Of a stretch of DNA of 64,000 bases, positions 60,096-64,000 are shown one piece after another. Each line of letters starts with the position of its first letter. Position 1 is the stretch's first letter. This stretch comes from Prevotella sp. oral taxon 299 str. F0039 (GTDB lineage Bacteria; Bacteroidota; Bacteroidia; Bacteroidales; Bacteroidaceae). A program made the translations under genes and the position numbers. The notes under the pieces were generated by a model. It saw nothing but the letters and a program-made list of their open reading frames with translations. It searched no databases and was not told where the DNA came from. The stretch covers positions 372,001 to 436,000 of the forward strand of contig NC_022111.1 in NCBI RefSeq assembly GCF_000163055.2. The letters run 5' to 3'.

Positions 60096-62441
60096 ATGAC
60101 CCCCAAAGCCTTTACTAATAAATTCACAAAAGAAACATATATAAATATTGCAATAGATGTTTTTTCTAGGTGCTTTAATTTTGATGCGTCCTTTTCTTTA
60201 GAGCTTGCAAAATTCGTGGACTCTCTTTTCTCTAATAACTTCGATTTTTCAAAGCCCACAATGTTACAAGTAGTAGAGGCGGAAACCTACCAAACAGCGG
60301 AGGCTTTATCTAATTCGTGTAATAAAAAAATAGGCTTTACCCTAACAGAGAAGCGAAACACCTACAAGGGAGGAGAACAAGGCGAAACCATAATAACAAC
60401 CGATTATTTATTCGCCTCGTCCTATGAATTTACGGAAGCGGTTAAACTATTACAACAAGAACTCGAAAAATATAGAATACTAAACGCCAACGAAGAAATA
60501 AAGATACTATCTATAGATATAGAAACTTATTCAGATAATGAAATTACAAACGGAGTTCATAATTATGTAGATACCCCCAATTTCGAAATACTTCTTTTCG
60601 CTTATTCGTGCGATGGTGGAAGCGTGCAACTTGTCGACCTGGCGCAAGGCGAAGAAATACCCGCAAAGATATTAGACGCCCTAACTGATAGTAATATAAT
60701 TAAAACCGCCTTTAATGCCTCCTTTGAGCGTGTTTGTATTGGTAAACATTTAGGCTTAACCCTCGACCCCTCGCAATGGCACTGTACACAAATACGTGCC
60801 CTTATGTTAGGTTTGCCCGCCTCTTTGCAAAGTTGCGGAGAGGTGCTAAAGCTAAAACATAAAAAGCTAAGAGAGGGGGCGGAGCTTATTAAATATTTTT
60901 CTATTCCATGCAAACCAACTAAAAGCAACGGGGGAAGAACTCGAAACCTACCAGAGCACGCCCCCGATAAATGGGCACAATTTAAACGCTATTGTATTAG
61001 GGACGTTGAAGTAGAGAAGGCTATACAAAGAAAGGTTTGTAATAATACCCTGAACCCTGTAACCCCTTTTGAACGTGCCTTATATATATTCGACCAAACG
61101 ATGAATGACAAGGGCGTTTGTATTGATTCAGAGCTAGCGAATAACGCTATACGGATGAATGACGAGGCGCAAGACGAATTATTCGCAGAGATGCAAGAAA
61201 TAACAAATCTTGAGAATCCTAATTCCCCCGTACAGTTAAAGCAATGGCTTTCAAGTAAATTAGGTAGACCGATTCAAAGCCTAGCAAAAGAAGACGCAAA
61301 AGAACTAGCTACAGGAGCAAGTGAAGACGTTAAGAGGGTTTTATACCTTCGTTCGATGAGTTCTAAAACATCCGTAAAAAAATACGAGGCAATGACCCTG
61401 GCAAAATGTTCAGATAATAAACTTCATGACCTACTACAATTTTACGGAGCAAAGACAGGAAGGTGGGCAGGACGTATTGTTCAGGTTCACAACTTACCCC
61501 GTAACTCCTCAAAAGATTTAGCACTAGCTAGGGAGTTAGTTAAAAAGAATGACTTTGAATTACTAGAGCTTACCTTTGGTAATGTTTGTGATATCCTTTC
61601 GCAACTCATTCGCACGGCTTTTATCGCTAAAGAAAATTATACTTTATGCGTGTGCGATTTCTCAGCTATCGAAGCTCGTGTCATTGCCTGGCTGGCGGGT
61701 GAAGAATGGCGATTAAAAGTATTTCGAGGAAGTGGACGAATTTACGAGGCTTCAGCGGCTCGAATGTTTGGAGTAGATGAAAAAACGATAACGCACGATT
61801 CACCGCTAAGACAAAAAGGAAAGATTGCCGAGCTAGCACTAGGATACGAAGGAGGGGCAAACGCACTTAAGATTATGGGAGCAGACAAAATGGGCTTAAG
61901 CGACCCAGAGATAGCGCAGATTGTAAGCGGTTGGCGTAATTCTTCTCCTAATATTGTAAAGCTTTGGCGAGATGTAGAAAGGGCAGCTAAAGAAGCGATT
62001 TTAAGCGATAGAATAATAAAGTTAAAACAAGGGGGCTTGATATTCAGAAAGACAAGCAACATTTTGCAAATTAAACTACCTTCAGGGCGTTTGCTTTCTT
62101 ACCCACTGGCAAAGATTGTAGATAATAAAATTTGTTACATGTCACAAAACCAAACAACACGCCAATGGGTAGACACGGAAACATACGGGGGCAAATTGGT
62201 TGAAAATATTGTGCAAGCAATTGCCCGAGATTGTCTAGGTGAAACTATTTTAAGAGTAGATAAAAAAGGCTATAACATTTGTTTTCATGTACATGATGAG
62301 ATAATCGCAGAAGTACCTACAGACGAAAGCGCAAAAGCCCTACAAGATATAAAAAATATATTTGCAACCCCTATAACATTTGCCCCCGATTTACCACTTA
62401 AGGGCGAGGGATATATAACCCCTTATTATTTAAAAGACTAA
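60096..62441 (+). CDS. Phage family A DNA polymerase with 3'-5' exonuclease
   Basis: Protein of 781 residues. The exonuclease domain begins at about residue 130 with LSIDIETYSDN (Exo I) and continues through FNASFERVC. The polymerase domain shows GAKTGRWAGRIVQVHNLPR, DFSAIEARVIAWLAGE (motif A), QKGKIAELALGYEGG (motif B) and CFHVHDEIIAEVP (motif C). The first 125 residues are unlike known domains. The sequence fits the phage polymerase I-like branch that pairs with DUF2800, DUF2815 and a VirE-type protein. It would replicate the phage genome. It follows a strong hairpin at 60058 and precedes the primase/VirE gene by 5 bases. Confidence 0.93.
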   Translation: MTPKAFTNKFTKETYINIAIDVFSRCFNFDASFSLELAKFVDSLFSNNFDFSKPTMLQVVEAETYQTAEALSNSCNKKIGFTLTEKRNTYKGGEQGETIITTDYLFASSYEFTEAVKLLQQELEKYRILNANEEIKILSIDIETYSDNEITNGVHNYVDTPNFEILLFAYSCDGGSVQLVDLAQGEEIPAKILDALTDSNIIKTAFNASFERVCIGKHLGLTLDPSQWHCTQIRALMLGLPASLQSCGEVLKLKHKKLREGAELIKYFSIPCKPTKSNGGRTRNLPEHAPDKWAQFKRYCIRDVEVEKAIQRKVCNNTLNPVTPFERALYIFDQTMNDKGVCIDSELANNAIRMNDEAQDELFAEMQEITNLENPNSPVQLKQWLSSKLGRPIQSLAKEDAKELATGASEDVKRVLYLRSMSSKTSVKKYEAMTLAKCSDNKLHDLLQFYGAKTGRWAGRIVQVHNLPRNSSKDLALARELVKKNDFELLELTFGNVCDILSQLIRTAFIAKENYTLCVCDFSAIEARVIAWLAGEEWRLKVFRGSGRIYEASAARMFGVDEKTITHDSPLRQKGKIAELALGYEGGANALKIMGADKMGLSDPEIAQIVSGWRNSSPNIVKLWRDVERAAKEAILSDRIIKLKQGGLIFRKTSNILQIKLPSGRLLSYPLAKIVDNKICYMSQNQTTRQWVDTETYGGKLVENIVQAIARDCLGETILRVDKKGYNICFHVHDEIIAEVPTDESAKALQDIKNIFATPITFAPDLPLKGEGYITPYYLKD

Positions 62442-62446
62442 AAGCT

Positions 62447-64000
62447 ATGATTGAACTAAAATATAACGGCAAATTGCAGATTGCAACCGCTACAACTCGA
62501 TTTACTAAAAACTGGCATAATTGCGAAACAACCTGGCAAGATTTATTAAATAAGCTTTCAAAAACCACAAGGACAGGCGAAACGACAAAGCAGTTTTTAG
62601 CCCTAAAGAAGAACGAGCAAGACAACATTAAAGACGTGGGCGGTTTCTTTGGCGGTTACCTCATAGGGGGAAAGCGTGGCAACAATAGCGTTTTAGCTCG
62701 TCAATTGGTAACGCTCGATATAGACGAGGGAAAGAATAACACGTGGGAGGACTTTTGCATGTTGTTCGATTGTTCGGCTTGCGTGTATTCGACGCACAAG
62801 CACACGGCAGAAAAACCACGTTTAAGGCTCTTGATACCCTTAAAGGATGAGGCGATCCCTGAAGAGTACGAGGCTATATCTAGATATATAGCATCATGCG
62901 TGGGTATAAATCAATTTGACGACACCACGTTTCAGCCTGCAAGATTTATGTATTACCCCTCAACACCTTCAGATGGTGAATATATTTTCGAATACCAAGA
63001 CGGTAGATGGTTAGACGGTAAAGCAATCCTAAGTGAGAATTACAGAAAATGGCAAGACCGAAGCGAGTGGGCTTATTCTTCGAGAGTACCTGCCGAGATA
63101 CACAGAGAAGCAAGCAAACAAGAAAACCCACTAACAAAAAGCGGTTGGGTGGGCGTCTTCTGTAGAACCTACACAGTAGGCGAAGCAATAGACGTTTTTC
63201 TCTCTGAAGTATATAAACAGGAAAGCCCTACACGTTACACCTACCTAAAAGGCACAACCAGCAACGGACTAGTGATTTACGAAAATGGGCTTTTTGCTTT
63301 TTCGAATCATTCCACCGACCCAGCAAGCGGACATTTACGTAATGCTTTCGACCTCGTGCGGGTTCACCTATTCGGAAGTAGAGACGAGGGCACGAGTGAA
63401 ACCACAAAGGCAACCGACAAACCATCTTTTAAGGCTATGGCGGAACTTTGTAAAAACGATGAGAACGTAAAGGCTACATGGGCACAAGAACGAACGGCAG
63501 AACAAAACGAGCTAGCAGAAAAGGCAGCGCAAGACTTTAGAGCAGAGACACAGGAACAAAGCAAAGAAAAAACTCGAAACCTAGCAAAGGAGAGAGCGGA
63601 GTTATTAGCGAAGCTAGAAGTTAGCGACAGAGGCATTGTCTTACCAACACTTAAAAACTATCGCAATATTATCGAGCTTGACCCACTTCTAAAAGATAAA
63701 ATAAGATTTGATTTATTTGCTAATCAAGCATGCGTTAAAGGAGGTTTGCCATGGCGAAAGGTTAAAAGCTATTACGACAGCTTTTGGACAAACACGGACG
63801 ACGCCTGCTTACGAAACTATCTAAACGGAAACCCTTATAACTTAAAAGCATCCATTCAGAACACACAAGATGCGTTTGATATGGTGATGTTAAAGCATTC
63901 GTTTCACCCTATACAGGAGTTTATAAAGTCGGTAGAATGGGACGGCAAGAAAAGATTAGATACGCTTTTGGTTGATTACCTAGGTGCTGAAGATAACGAA
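62447..64000 (+). CDS. Phage primase/VirE-type ATPase, N-terminal part (cut by window end)
   Basis: The frame is open from ATG 62447 to the last base, giving 518 codons without a stop. The first 180 residues look like an archaeo-eukaryotic primase-type domain: RQLVTLDIDEG carries a DxD-type pair, and STHKHTAEKPRLRLLIPL resembles the conserved His/Arg strand. Residues about 340-400 are a charged helix. From about 410 the sequence matches the start of VirE-type phage ATPases (SFHPIQEFIKSVEWDGKKRL). It should act as primase and helicase loader or helicase with the polymerase before it. The Walker motifs lie beyond the window. Confidence 0.85.
   Translation, partial: MIELKYNGKLQIATATTRFTKNWHNCETTWQDLLNKLSKTTRTGETTKQFLALKKNEQDNIKDVGGFFGGYLIGGKRGNNSVLARQLVTLDIDEGKNNTWEDFCMLFDCSACVYSTHKHTAEKPRLRLLIPLKDEAIPEEYEAISRYIASCVGINQFDDTTFQPARFMYYPSTPSDGEYIFEYQDGRWLDGKAILSENYRKWQDRSEWAYSSRVPAEIHREASKQENPLTKSGWVGVFCRTYTVGEAIDVFLSEVYKQESPTRYTYLKGTTSNGLVIYENGLFAFSNHSTDPASGHLRNAFDLVRVHLFGSRDEGTSETTKATDKPSFKAMAELCKNDENVKATWAQERTAEQNELAEKAAQDFRAETQEQSKEKTRNLAKERAELLAKLEVSDRGIVLPTLKNYRNIIELDPLLKDKIRFDLFANQACVKGGLPWRKVKSYYDSFWTNTDDACLRNYLNGNPYNLKASIQNTQDAFDMVMLKHSFHPIQEFIKSVEWDGKKRLDTLLVDYLGAEDNE

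Overview
The window looks like a piece of a Prevotella-type (Bacteroidales) chromosome joined to part of an integrated phage. Reasons: the DNA is AT-rich, many genes follow the Bacteroidetes promoter pattern (TAnnTTTG, sometimes with an upstream TTTG), and there are SusC/SusD-type uptake genes, numerous lipoproteins with LxxC-type signals, a type B L31 protein and a TrpB2-type tryptophan synthase. No rRNA, tRNA or CRISPR array was recognised.

Bases 1-15.7k are housekeeping and envelope genes: the end of dihydroorotase, a membrane metallophosphoesterase, PlsC, a polyprenol-phosphate mannosyltransferase-like GT2, Mfd, TrpB2, a sodium:solute symporter, thioredoxin reductase, a Cys-type glutathione peroxidase, a lipoprotein, a secreted NUC1-type nuclease and ribosomal protein L31. 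Bases 15.8-20.6k hold a TonB-dependent receptor with DUF5689 and DUF6359-like lipoproteins, possibly a nucleic-acid scavenging set. Bases 21.2-31.1k are a sugar uptake locus (SLC45-like MFS, LacI regulator, SusC, SusD, SusE and a SusE/F-like protein) with a perfect LacI-type operator but no glycoside hydrolase beside it. Bases 31.3-37.5k are mixed: an initiating sugar-phosphate transferase, a DUF308 membrane protein, a toxin-antitoxin pair with a frameshift in each gene, a secreted EEP nuclease/phosphatase, a UDG-family protein, uridine kinase and a low-complexity secreted protein.

Bases 37.7-49.5k are a surface polysaccharide region. Wzi and a small lipoprotein face a long minus-strand operon read from about 49.5k down to 39.9k: Wza-like remnant, two Wzz-like chain-length proteins, Wzy, GT2, Wzx, GT6, GT11, GT2 and GT4. 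The GT11 (alpha-1,2-fucosyltransferase family) and GT6 (ABO family, NxN variant) genes overlap, which suggests a blood-group A/B-like epitope. The Wza-like gene survives only as its C-terminal end, right where phage-type DNA begins.

Bases 50.2k to the end are phage: a CI-like S24 repressor facing an early operon across two operators 21 bp apart, many small unknown genes, a cytosine-methyltransferase-like protein, and a replication module (DUF2800 nuclease, DUF2815, family A DNA polymerase, primase/VirE-like protein cut by the window end). Integrase, packaging and structural genes are not in view.

The most unusual chromosomal structure is a set of five intergenic arrays of 16-nt near-palindromic units (like TAAAAGCATTGCTTTT) spaced by exactly 6 nt, giving a fixed 22-nt period. 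They are found only outside genes and only in the host part of the window.
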